From NCBI GenBank assembly GCA_036346375.1, contig CM070505.1, positions 51,210,626 through 51,274,625 on the forward strand: a stretch of DNA of 64,000 nucleotides, in the 5' to 3' direction. The notes beneath the pieces are model-generated. The model had not been told where the DNA came from, searched no databases, and saw nothing but the letters and a program-made list of their open reading frames with translations. Positions 21,499 through 30,600 of the stretch are shown piece by piece (position 1 is the stretch's first letter; every line of letters starts with the position of its first letter). This DNA comes from Guadua angustifolia. Taxonomy: Eukaryota; Streptophyta; Magnoliopsida; Poales; Poaceae. The position numbers and the translations under genes are program-made.

Positions 21499-22190
21499 TT
21501 GTACATTCAAAGGAGACATCCACCTGAACAGATGATTGGAGATTTAAATGAGAGAGTCACCCGATCTAGGTTTATTGATTCTGATTCTCATGCTCACTTT
21601 GCATTTGTTACTTCTTTTGAACCGAAAGATATATCTCATGCATTAACCAGCGAATCTTGGATCAATGCCATGCACGAGGAATTGGGGAATTTTAAGCGTA
21701 ATAAAATATGGAAACTTGTTCCACCTCCTACTGATTTTAATATAATTAGAACTAGATGGGTTTTTAAAAATAAACAAAGTGAGGATGGTGTTGTTGTTAG
21801 AAATAAGGCTAGGTTGGTTGCTCAAGGTTTTACTCAAGTTAAAGGTTTAGATTTTAATGAAACTTTTGCTCCTGTTGGTAGAATTGAAGCCATTAGAATT
21901 CTTTTAGCGTTTGTTGCATCTAAAGGTTTTAGATTGTATCAAATGGATGTGAAAAGTGCTTTTCTAAATGGCTATATTAATGAGGAGGTACATGTTAAGC
22001 AACCACTTGGTTTTGAAAATTCTAAGTATCCAGATCATGTGTATAAATTGTCAAAAGCTTTGTATGGTTTAAAACAAACCCCTAGAGTATGGTATGATAG
22101 GTTAAAAACCTTTTTACTTGAAAAGGAGTTTGCAATGGGAAAGGTTGACAAAACTCTTTTTTTACTCAAACAAGGCAATGATCATATATT
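21499..22190 (+). pseudogene. pol: SIRE reverse transcriptase, truncated
   Basis: The frame covers the first part of the RVT_2 domain: TRWVFKNKQSEDG, ARLVAQGFTQ, QMDVKSAFLNG and ALYGLKQTPRVWYDRL. It stops at about 22190, just before the YVDD block, where the sequence joins the 3' LTR. The polymerase therefore lacks two of its catalytic Asp residues. Confidence 0.9.
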
Positions 22191-22344
22191 TTGATTCGGC
22201 GCAATAAGGTTTTTGTCGAATCCGAATCAAGCAATTTGAGTCCGAATTGGGGTGTGTCAAAAATCATCTAAAAATTTGAATTTGGCTTCCGCACAATCAT
22301 TCACCCTCCGTCTGATTGCTAGTTTAGTATATATCGATCCTACA
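22186..22344 (+). repeat. SIRE 3' LTR remnant
   Basis: Matches 17567-17727 of the 5' LTR: GCAATAAGGTTTTTGTC, GAGTCCGAATTGGGGTGTG, then ATCGATCCTACA at the end. Confidence 0.88.
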
Positions 22345-22515
22345 AATCTTTTTGTTTTTTAGCTTCAGCTTCTGATTTTCATCAGATTTTGTTACGTACA
22401 CATGAAGCGTACCAGTAGCATACAAAAAATTGCTACACATGCCCAAAGCTTACCAAGAAGTTTTTTTTCCAGAACCTACCATATATTTTTGATATGTAAT
22501 TTTTTTCTCTATGTT

Positions 22516-22650
22516 GTCATTTACTAAATTTGACATTGAGAAGTTCGATGGCAAGATTAGTTTCTCTATATGATAGGTTCAAATAACTGTCGTTCTCAAT
22601 GGACGTGAGGAAAGCATTGCTATTTACCCCGGCGATTGTTCTAAAGGCAA
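22516..22650 (+). pseudogene. Copia gag-like N-terminal fragment
   Basis: One frame reads SFTKFDIEKFDGKISFSIW followed by a stop and VQITVVL. FDI-x-KFDG-x-x-x-F-x-x-W is the usual opening of Tork-type copia gags. The fragment is short and interrupted. It may belong to the same old element as the LTR remnants at 15.8 and 25.15 kb. Confidence 0.4.
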
Positions 22651-22675
22651 AAAAGTGGGATTTCATTACAATGTA

Positions 22676-22800
22676 ATTATTGGTGGATGTCTTATGCAAT
22701 TAAGGCTATCATGCCTATTATTGGTAGATTTCTTTTGCAACTCATGCTTTTATGACTATTATTGGTGGATTTCATCGCAATTCAGGTTGTCATGCTTCTT
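22676..22800. repeat. 41-43 bp tandem repeat, three units
   Basis: Units start ATTATTGGTGGATGTC (22676), ATTATTGGTAGATTTC (22717) and ATTATTGGTGGATTTC (22758). A fourth begins ATTGGCAGT at 22801 and is cut by the solo LTR. Confidence 0.8.
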
Positions 22801-22809
22801 ATTGGCAGT

Positions 22810-23915
22810 TGTCGATGTACTATGCACCGGGTACCCTTTCCACCGTGAAAAGTAATAGGTCCAAGAAGTGGCTCGCCCAATTTAAAGCCACGCGCCCCCG
22901 GCGAGCAGTCTCGCGATCACGCCCTACTCGGGCGGGCGGCGGTTCAGCGTGGCGTCTGGCGGCAGGGCGAAACACCCGCCAGCCGGGTGGAAGGCCCACG
23001 TGGCCCCGGCGGCGATCGCGATCACGCCGCTCACCGGCGGCGGCCAGCGTGGTGCCTGGCGGCAGCGGCGAAAGACGCCCGCTGCCGGTGGAAGGCCCAC
23101 GCCCCCGGCGGCGATCGGTGATCACGCCTGCTCGCCGGGCGAGTAGCCAGCGTGGCGCCTGGCGAACAGCCGGCGAGCATGCCTGCCGGTCGGGCGAGGA
23201 GCCCACGCGCTTTGTCGGCGAGCGGGTGTTTGAGCCCCCCTTGTCAGGCCACGGATGCGACCAAAGGAATGAGGGGAAGGCTTCGCCTCGAAGTTTCCCT
23301 CTCCTGGCACCTCGTGTCAGGATCATTAATTGTGAAGGGTCCAGCGTTCGGCACGACAGCGGCTTATCCCTCTGACGTCTCTCACCAACCCGACGTAGAA
23401 GCGTCCTGTCCCGGGCGGACCGGGCGAGGCCTCTCACCGACATTAAATGATGTTCGAAGGACAAGGCCACGGAGGCGTGCTTAATAAATGAGTCGTGGGT
23501 AGACGTGGAAGCTGGAATGATGGGTGTAATTAATGTGTGTAGATAAGTATAGCGCCACCTTCTCTCCTGCCCAGTGTGGCCTGTCTATATAAGGGCGCCC
23601 TGGTGCATGAAGAAGGGGGCTGGCCGGTCGATTGGCTAGAACAAGAAGCATAGAAAGGCAGACATTGAGAAACATCCTTGTAAGACATTTTCCCCCTTTC
23701 CTCAACAAAGAACTCACAGGACGTAGGGCTATTACCCATTCCGGGGGCCTGAACCTGGATAGATCAGTGTGTCCACCAGCTTGCTGTCGCCCAGAACTCA
23801 TCGCTGAGAGACATTAGGGTTTCCAGCCACGAAGATGCCCTCTACCGAACCATAATTTCCGTCTAGGGAGTAGGCACTCTGTTAGTGGAATCTTGTCAAG
23901 TGAAATACGCCGACA
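22810..23915 (+). mobile_element. Solo LTR, probably of a Tat-lineage gypsy element
   Basis: 1106 bp starting TGTCG and ending CGACA, with a perfect target duplication GCAGT (22805-22809 and 23916-23920). A TATA box (TATATAA, 23586-23592) lies about 330 bp from the right end. The segment CCTGAACCTGGATAGATC (about 23748) resembles CCCGAACCTGGATAAATC in the LTR at 30.45 kb, which belongs to a Tat-like element. No internal region is present, so the copy most likely formed by LTR-LTR recombination. Orientation follows the TATA box. Many long GC-rich frames cross it but none looks like a protein. Confidence 0.88.
22883..23225. repeat. GC-rich minisatellite of about 101-106 bp inside the solo LTR
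   Basis: Units begin near 22883, 22989 and 23090, with a partial one near 23191. They share GGAAGGCCCACG, CGGCGGCGATCG, GATCACGCC and CAGCGTGG. It lies upstream of the TATA box and so in the U3 part. Confidence 0.75.
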
Positions 23916-24019
23916 GCAGTATTCATGCGGGATTAATCCTGGGCAATTTACTTCGATGATTCATCGTCTATTATTATTGAAAAAATAATGTCAGCTAAGG
24001 AGAAAACTGAATTTGGTAT

Positions 24020-24072
24020 TTCATCACTGTTATTTTGGTGTCTCATCACTGTTAATTTGGTGTTTATTCACC
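24020..24072. repeat. 22-bp tandem repeat
   Basis: TTTCATCACTGTTATTTTGG at 24020 is followed by TCTCATCACTGTTAATTTGG at 24042 and a partial third unit. Confidence 0.75.
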
Positions 24073-24317
24073 ATTTGAATATGTTGCAATTGGGATCGCT
24101 GACATTACCATTATAGAAGTTTTTGTAACTTTAATTCCCAGAAATTTGATGACACCCTGTTGATAGCATTATATTGTTCAGAATTTTACTAGTGAAGATT
24201 TTGTCCCAATATCAGTTTGAGATGAAGGTTTAAAGTGCAAAAAGAAGTTTATTTTTGCGTGGATACTACAATGTTGTTTAGTTATCTTTGCTTGATATGA
24301 GGGGTCTACTGCATTTT

Positions 24318-24545
24318 GGGGATGTTTGGCATAGCTCCATCTCCACCAAAGTCCGTAGAGTTAGTGGAGCAGTGTATTCCTAACTCTAGAAATTTATGGA
24401 GCTGTACTGTGGGTACATTAAGAGTGTTTAGGTGGGTCATCTTGTTTACATTTTAGACTAAAAATATAAACTTAATTCACTTTATTTTAGCCTACAAGTT
24501 CTAGATCCGAGGTGGAGTTGGCATCTGGAGCTCTGCCAAATAGGG
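24318..24545. mobile_element. hAT-like MITE
   Basis: The left end GGGATGTTTGGCATAGCTCC pairs with the right end GGAGCTCTGCCAAATAGGG. The TTTGGC(A)-GAGCTCC tip is typical of a large grass hAT MITE group. About 228 bp, no ORF. A clear 8-bp target duplication was not found. Confidence 0.6.
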
Positions 24546-25147
24546 CTTTTATACTCTATTGATAGCACTAGAATTTTTCTTCATCTTAACATTTTTTATT
24601 GGATCAGTTTCGATCTTGTCAAGGAATTTCAGCAGGCAGTTTGACGTACATGATGGCTACACATACAAGTTTCTCTTTCAGTGAGTATTGTTTGCCAAAT
24701 TTTATGTTTCAGGTCGAGTATGTCAAAAATCTATGATATGAATTCATCACTATGTATCAAGCACCACAAGTGATGTCTTGTTTATATCATTTGATGATTG
24801 AGCGTTTGTTTTAGGAGGCCAGTTATACAGACTAAGACTTTACCAGGGTTATGACTTGTTGAAGATCTAGATTATTCATTTGCTTTGTTGATAGCTGTGT
24901 GTTTAGATTGACTGTTCCAATCTTTTTCTCAACCTACCAGTGGTTTGTTCAATCTCGCTTCATGAGAAGTGTTTGGATAAGATTGTTTTTGTCTATTTTT
25001 TGCACTATAAGTGTTTGAACTGACTATGACAGTCTTCTTTGTTTATAAGTCTTTTAAATTTTTAATGCATTTAGTATTCATGGTGCTTAATTATCCTAAG
25101 GGGTTTTTTACAAACAATTTCATTATGAATTTTAAGTTAAGAGAAGT

Positions 25148-25735
25148 TTGCTAGAGATAACTCAATATCTCAACTTACCATATCTTTTGGTTTTATCTAA
25201 ATAGTTTGTTAGTCCAAATCTGTCTTTTGGCTATTTAAGCAGCACTCCTGTACTAATCCTTGAACTATTATAGGGAGGACATATCCAGTGCAATCAGGAC
25301 TTTGGTGCAATCATCGTGCAATCCAACTAAGAAAAGTTTCAAAAAATTCTGAAAAAAATCGTGGATGTACATCTCATCTTACTCCATCTACATTTAAAAT
25401 TTCATGATCAAATTCGTCCTATGTTAAGAGTAATAAAAAAGATAAATTTCTGACAAACTTGAATAGTTAAATGAACCCTAAATTTGTCTTTTTTGTAACT
25501 TCAAGCATATGATGAATTTAATCATGAAATTTTATATGTAGATGGGGTAAGATGAGATGTACATCCACGATTTTTTTCAGAATTTTTTGAAACTTTTCTT
25601 ACTTGGATTGCACGGTGATTGCACCAAAATCCTGATTGCACTGGATATGTCCCCATTATAGTGTGGATTATTGCCTGTGGTATTTTCCAGCAAATGATTT
25701 TTCCATATTAAATCTTGTTTCCAGTTATTTTACCG
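25148..25735 (+). repeat. Copia-like LTR remnant, right copy, carrying a MITE
   Basis: TGCTAGAGATAACTCAATAT at the start, CTATTTAAGCAGCACTCC in the middle and CCATATTAAATCTTG near the end align with 15821-16013. A purine-rich stretch (AAGAGAAG) stands just before the start, as a polypurine tract would. A MITE interrupts it at 25274-25654. The right limit is uncertain. Confidence 0.5.
25274..25654. mobile_element. Foldback MITE, Mutator-like, copy 1
   Basis: 381 bp with long imperfect inverted repeats: GGACATATCCAGTGCAATC on the left against GATTGCACTGGATATGTCC on the right, and most of the interior also pairs. The duplication ATTATAG (25267-25273 and 25655-25661) extends to 9 bases with one mismatch. 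The related site at 15.95 kb lacks the insertion. It is the same family as 27772-28113. Confidence 0.85.
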
Positions 25736-25739
25736 TGCG

Positions 25740-26424
25740 TGCGTCTAACCTGTATCTGTGTGTGTGCACGGACTGTACAGATCATAATTTATATGTCCTG
25801 GATTTATATCAGAAGAGATGTACGTTTCTGTTGGTCGTCAAGTCATCATCTTCTACCTGAGGACACGTACAACGCATGTACTGAAGTATTGACGCACGCA
25901 CGCTTTCTTCATTTGCGAAGTTCATGGAGGATGGCCTTGGGTTGTGTTACTTGGACACCCGAAGGGAAACCAACAAAAGCAATCAGAGAGGCGGATGTGC
26001 GCGATTAGAATTCGCGTAAATGATGGGTAACATCTCACCACGTAGATGTTCTTGCTGCAATCATCGCGCCTAACGCACTATCATTGTGGTTGGGACAGAC
26101 TTTGCCACCAGCACGCACGCCTTCCTATGTCTCAAATCCGCCCCATGAAATTCTCTAGTGACAAAAAATCAGTATGCGTTGCCGTAAAAAATCAGTATGC
26201 ATTGACGTGATTCGTCTATAAATTGTACTGTTTTATGTGAAGTTTTTTCTATAAACAGTGCTTCAATGTTTTCTCGTCTAATATAAGTTACATAAATCTT
26301 AAAACAAGTGAAGGAGTAACTAATCACCATCTACCATTCATTCATACTTTAATACTTGTGCAACTATCAAAAGAAAAAGCGTGGAAGTACCTCTCTTCTA
26401 TTGGTGAGTGAGAGGTAAGGAGTG
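25740..26424. other. Unassigned sequence
   Basis: No gene was recognised. A short duplication AAAAAATCAGTATGC occurs near 26164 and 26188. Confidence 0.4.
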
Positions 26425-26427
26425 TAA

Positions 26428-26799
26428 GAGCAACTCCAACCCAAACCCTTATATTTTCTCCCTAAATCACTCATTTAGGGTGGTGTAAAAATTAGGGACA
26501 CCCTATATCAAATTTGTCTCCAACCCACACTTCCTATTACTCACCTCTATTATTTATCTAAACATTATTATTACTTTGCACCCATGAATTATTTACTAAA
26601 AATAGAAAAATAGAAATAACAAATAAAAAAATGTTTAAGAAAATAATAGGGGGAAGGAGAAAGCCCCTAAATGTAGGGGTGAGAAGAGGTCTTTCTAGAA
26701 TAGAGGTTCCTTATAAGGGTTGGGTTGGAGCTCATATTTTTCCAATTCTCCTTATAATTTAAGATAGAGGGAGATTTAAGGGGTGGATTGGGCTTGCTC
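26428..26799. mobile_element. Tourist-like (PIF/Harbinger) MITE
   Basis: 372 bp. The left end GAGCAACTCCAACCC pairs with the right end GGATTGGGCTTGCTC, and TAA flanks both sides (26425-26427 and 26800-26802). The GAGCAACTCCAACC tip is a familiar grass MITE end. An internal inverted pair (CAACCCAAACCCTTAT with ATAAGGGTTGGGTTGGAG near 26715) adds a second fold. Confidence 0.8.
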
Positions 26800-26928
26800 T
26801 AAGGGTTAATCAAGAGAGCAAGTGACGCTACACGGCAATTCGTTTAGAAATTGAACTGCTTCCTCTAAAAATTAGTTGGTACCCCGCGCGGCTGTGAACC
26901 TAAAAGTTAATCCTATAACGGTCATGCT

Positions 26929-27286
26929 ACACTTGAAGAGGTATAACGCAACCTCGTATTATGGACGTTTTTTGTTCGGTTGTTAGATACGATTATGATC
27001 AAACTGACAATCCATAATTCATACGATAATCAAAAAGGATTTGTGTAACAATCACATACTACAATCAAGAACAGGCACTTTCCAATGATTAATAAAAATA
27101 CATCGTGGATCAAATTAGATGCCATTGGACAAACCATGTTGGTCTAACTACATGTGTGTTCGAATTAGTTAGTATCAAAAGGAAGCGACCTAGCTGGCAG
27201 ACTTCTCGACCGACTGGTACTAATTATCCGCCGTATTCTTCGAGTTTGGATCATAATGTGAGGTTGCGTTATGGCTCTGCAACTGC
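26929..27286. mobile_element. Candidate inverted-repeat element (unclassified MITE)
   Basis: ATAACGCAACCTC at 26943-26955 has its exact reverse complement at 27260-27272. Weaker pairing extends outward by about 12 bases and inward by about 8. No target duplication was identified and the interior does not pair. Confidence 0.4.
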
Positions 27287-27289
27287 CAT

Positions 27290-27762
27290 CGCCATTGAAC
27301 CAGCGGTCTGCTGGCTGCCAAGTCCACACTGTGCATGAAAAAACAATTCTGTCAGTACAATGCAACACAACCTCACCGTTTGTTTTACAAAGTGCAGATC
27401 ATAAACCCAAACTAAGTATATACACTTGGAGAGTGTTAATAAACTTTATAAACAATCAGTGTGCTAACTGTTAGCTTAGTACAATAATACATTTGTTGGT
27501 TTTACAAAAGAAATTTCGTATATAAATTAATGGCGAAGAAATTAAACGTAAGCTGACTGTTTACTAAGATGTTCTTGAAATGCATAGTTTGTCATTTGGC
27601 ACCTACTGACCTCGTTTCTGAGGGTGGACAGAAAAAGCTTATCTTACATAAGAAATATAGAAATATAGGTAGATCTGCAAACGTGGCTAAGTAGTTCAAC
27701 AATTCCCAATACTTTGCAGATCAGGAAGCCTTTTCCGTACTCCTAGGAGTACATACTCCCAC
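27290..27762. other. Unassigned sequence
   Basis: AT-rich, without a supported ORF or repeat. Confidence 0.45.
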
Positions 27763-27771
27763 CTCTAATAT

Positions 27772-28113
27772 GGCAACGACTGTGGTGCAATCAGCCCTCC
27801 CGTGCAATCACCGTGCAATCCAACTAAGAAAAGTTTCGACAAATTCTGAAAAAAAATCATGGATGTACATCTCATCTTACCCCATCTACATATAAAATTT
27901 CATGATCAAACTCGTCTTATGCTAGAAGTTACAAAAAAGACAAATTTGAGTTTGTCTTTTTGTAACTTCTAGCATAGGACGAATTTGATCATGAAATTTT
28001 ATATGTAGATGGGATAAGATGAGATGTACATCCATGATTTTTTCAGAATTTTTCGAAACTTTTCTTAGTTGGATTGCACGGTGATTGCATCTGGAGGGTC
28101 TGATTGCACTGAT
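27772..28113. mobile_element. Foldback MITE, Mutator-like, copy 2
   Basis: 342 bp with a perfect 9-bp target duplication CTCTAATAT (27763-27771 and 28114-28122), the size made by Mutator-type transposases. The two halves are nearly complementary along their full length around a centre near 27955. It shares CAATCCAACTAAGAAAAGTT and ATGTACATCTCATCTTAC with copy 1. The outer left tip has diverged. Confidence 0.88.
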
Positions 28114-28133
28114 CTCTAATATACCACTTAAAT

Positions 28134-28395
28134 GAACGTTTTATACTCTTTTATCACTTTCGGTATACTTCAATAATAATTCTAAGATACTCCAATGCAA
28201 CATGTTTGAAAAAATTTCATGAGAACCCTTTATTTTTTTTACTACATATCCTTTTCTATATGTAAAAGGAATATATAAACAAATATTGCTATAAAGGGTG
28301 GACTTTAATGAAATTTTTCGTGGAACTCACTTTAGAGTATCTTATAATTAGTATTAGAGTATACTCAAAAGGATAAAGAGGTATAACAACATTAT
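28134..28395. mobile_element. Second foldback MITE next to copy 2
   Basis: The left arm (CGTTTTATACTC...GGTATACTTC...AATTCTAAGATACTCC) pairs with the right arm (GAGTATCTTATAATTAG...GTATACTC...GGTATAAC) over about 62 bp. TTAAAT flanks both sides (28128-28133 and 28396-28401) and may be the target duplication. Superfamily unknown. Confidence 0.6.
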
Positions 28396-28450
28396 TTAAA
28401 TAGTATAATAAAGATGGGAGTACATACACCGTGAGTATAGAATCATTTTC

Positions 28451-28455
<5 letters not shown>

Positions 28456-28537
<82 letters not shown>
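28456..28537. repeat. (TA)n microsatellite
   Basis: About 82 bases of TA without interruption. Confidence 0.95.
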
Positions 28538-28539
<2 letters not shown>

Positions 28540-28746
28540 TACTGTCGATGTATGGTATGACTTCAGCATCACTGGGAACAAAGTGGTTTGCTAATCGATA
28601 ACTTACCTTTTTCGTGTTCTATAGCACGATCATATTGTCAGGTCTATAAAAACTACACGTGTGCTTGCATTACATCATCACAAAAGATGCTATGGTTTCT
28701 CAACTGCTGTCATATGACAACTTATCATTTACGATAAGAGTACTGT

Positions 28747-28818
28747 ACTAGTGATCACAAAACGACACTCACAGGATGTCAACTGTGCTAGTGATCACAA
28801 AACGACACTCACAGGATG
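28747..28818. repeat. 40-bp tandem duplication
   Basis: CTAGTGATCACAAAACGACA and the following CTCACAGGATG occur twice, starting at about 28748 and 28788. Confidence 0.9.
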
Positions 28819-28823
28819 ACATC

Positions 28824-29018
28824 CGTTGAAATATAAGTGAATTGTCCATCTTTCCTCATCAGCTTAAGTTTTTAGTTGAATTGGTTGGTGCATGCAACTC
28901 AATATGATATCAGAGCCAAGAGGTTTTGAGTTCAAGACCCGGTTAGCGCAATTTAAAAAAAAATAATTACAGCTCACTTCTATTCCATGTCCTAGATCTG
29001 AGGAGGTGCCCACGGGGG
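28824..29018 (+). mobile_element. Truncated SMART copy (5' LTR, PBS and internal part)
   Basis: Aligns with 447-650: TTGAAATATAAGTGAATTG at the left, GCATGCAACTCAATA at the LTR end, a PBS TGATATCAGAGCC (28905) with one change, and TTCTATTCCATGTCCTAGA in the internal part. The 3' LTR is absent; sequence after the purine run CACGGGGGA is unrelated. Confidence 0.8.
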
Positions 29019-29059
29019 ATAAAAAACACAACAATAAAACAGTAGAGCGGTAAATTAAA

Positions 29060-29700
29060 TATACCATTTGAGGGCCACCATGGGAGCGGTAGCGACGTTA
29101 GAGAGCAGCAGGGTGGCAGTAAGGACTGATGGCGGCACCGAGGAGGAAGCTCTTCGGCTGATTGGGCTCGACGCCGGGAACGGCAAGGGCGACGCCCATC
29201 ACGCCCGTGAGTGCGCAATAGGGCAGAGTGCAGCACGGCGGCGTTGTGGGTCTGTGGAGGCGGCAAGGGCAAAGCTATTTGTCAATCAGGCTAGAGGGAG
29301 AGGAGTCGCCAGCCTTGGGTCGACTGGAAGCTACAGAAGGAGGTGGCCGACGTAGCAGTGGCGCAAAGCAGAAGCGACGAGGGAGATGGGGGGGCTCGAT
29401 CGGCGCGGGCAACTTTTTGTGAGCACAACAAATGAATATGGCGCCGAGGCCTGATGGCGCAGGGCACCGGTGAGGGAGCGTCGTGGTGGGCGTGGCGAGC
29501 TGCAAGCAGCAGTGAACTGAGGGAGATGGGGTATAGGGATCAACGGAATGGGGATCGGACTGGGATCAAGGGGGACAGTGGATCGGGGAGACGGCCTCAC
29601 GATGGCATGGATCAGGAGAAGCCCAAAAGGCAGGGCAGAGATGGACTCCTGTAGTTTTTGCAGTGTGGGAGAGGGACACATGGCTTCGAAAGCGACCGGG
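29060..29700. other. GC-rich island with open frames on both strands, no gene recognised
   Basis: High GC keeps several frames open on both strands, but none shows a known domain or a clear start context. It might be a 5' exon or promoter of a lost gene. Confidence 0.35.
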
Positions 29701-30021
29701 GTGCCGTATGAAAGTTTAAGCTTTGTTAATTTAGTTTGGTGTTAATGATAAATTTAATATTAAGACTAAATATTTTAATAATCATAATATTGATTAGTCT
29801 CAATTGTTAATTAATGATAATTTTTTTTACGAGACTAACTCTTTTGTTAAGCTTAACTCTTATTAGTCTCTTTTGGAAGAAAAAATAGAAATATCAAAGA
29901 AATGCATTCGAATTCATATTATCATACCTTGTTACATTCCTTGAATATAATATTTATTATCACGTTGATAAATCCAAATATGAGACTAACTCTTTTATTG
30001 AGGATATTTTTGATTAGTTCC
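29700..30021. other. AT-rich spacer with a repeated GAGACTAACTCTTTT word
   Basis: GAGACTAACTCTTTTGTT at about 29839 recurs as GAGACTAACTCTTTTATT near 29982, and TTAGTCTC words pair with it in inverse. A decayed foldback element is possible. Confidence 0.35.
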
Positions 30022-30553
30022 TGTGGAATACATGGGCCTAGGGTACCTGCTTGAGGGGCCGTCAGATCATCTCGAGAGGACGGGCTGGGATGGACGGACT
30101 AAAGAAGGACCTTCCAGAAGGTCCAGTTGTATGCAGCAAAGAAAAAGACCGAGAGAAGGAACTGACAGGTTAGGTGGGCAGCACCAGACCCTCTCGAAGG
30201 CGCTCTCGCGCTGCATGTCATTGTACATGGTCGGCCGACTCACGAGGCGGTTTCTCCTCTGCGCTAACTACCCTGCTCGCTTCAACAACTTTCATTGCTT
30301 GTACAGGCGCCTCCTCTGCTGTATAAAGAGGAAGGGAGCTTGGAGAGAAAGAGAGAGGAAAAATCGATAAGAGAACTTGTAAGAAGAACACTCACCCATA
30401 TACACCAGAAACACCGAACGCAGGACTAGTGTATTATCTCCATTGGAGAGCCCGAACCTGGATAAATCTCCTTGTGTCTTGCGTTATCATCAAGCTCAGA
30501 TCTTCCGCCTTGCTCCGCTCTCTCTTCTTTATTGCCGATCATAAACATTGACA
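30022..30553 (+). repeat. Tat-like 5' LTR (532 bp)
   Basis: Begins TGTGGAATACATGGG and ends AAACATTGACA. It has TATAAAG at 30322-30328 and the CCCGAACCTGGATAAATC block near 30452. Confidence 0.75.
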
Positions 30554-30555
30554 GT

Positions 30556-30574
30556 TGGCGCGCCAGGTAGGGGC
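30556..30574 (+). other. Primer-binding site of the Tat-like element
   Basis: TGGCGCGCCAGGTAGGGGC starts three bases after the LTR. This PBS is frequent in large Tat-group gypsy elements of grasses. The cognate tRNA is not assigned here. Confidence 0.7.
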
Positions 30575-30600
30575 AGCGTGAATATCTCTTCCCCGAGTTT

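Larger units (their letters stand above)
16014..22344 (+). mobile_element. SIRE/Maximus-type Ty1/copia element, internally deleted
   Basis: The 5' LTR is 1714 bp (16014-17727) and a PBS follows. Gag, protease, integrase and part of the RT are readable. The element then jumps straight into the last 150-160 bp of the 3' LTR, ending at 22344. The target duplication AATCT is present at 16009-16013 and 22345-22349. The long LTR, the second zinc knuckle and the long charged coiled-coil part of gag fit the SIRE/Maximus lineage. The deletion removed the RT catalytic centre, RNase H, any downstream ORF and about 1.55 kb of the 3' LTR. Several stops and frame changes add to the damage. Confidence 0.9.
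23921..25147. other. Decayed AT-rich sequence, no gene recognised
   Basis: Apart from the 22-bp repeat and the hAT-like MITE listed separately, I see nothing assignable. A short coding-looking run near 24620-24690 (RQFDVHDGYTYKFLFQ) matches no family I know and has no supporting exon. Confidence 0.4.

Noticed and set aside
22752..23484. Long open frames on both strands with Arg/Pro/Gly-rich products
   Set aside because: They come from the GC-rich minisatellite inside a solo LTR; frames are open on both strands at once and no domain is visible.
24600..24720. Exon-like run RQFDVHDGYTYKFLFQ before a GTGAGT donor-like site
   Set aside because: No partner exon; the next AG is only about 30 bases away, too close for a plant intron, and no family match comes to mind.
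28396..28581. Frame with a Tyr-Ile repeat
   Set aside because: Pure translation of the (TA)n microsatellite.
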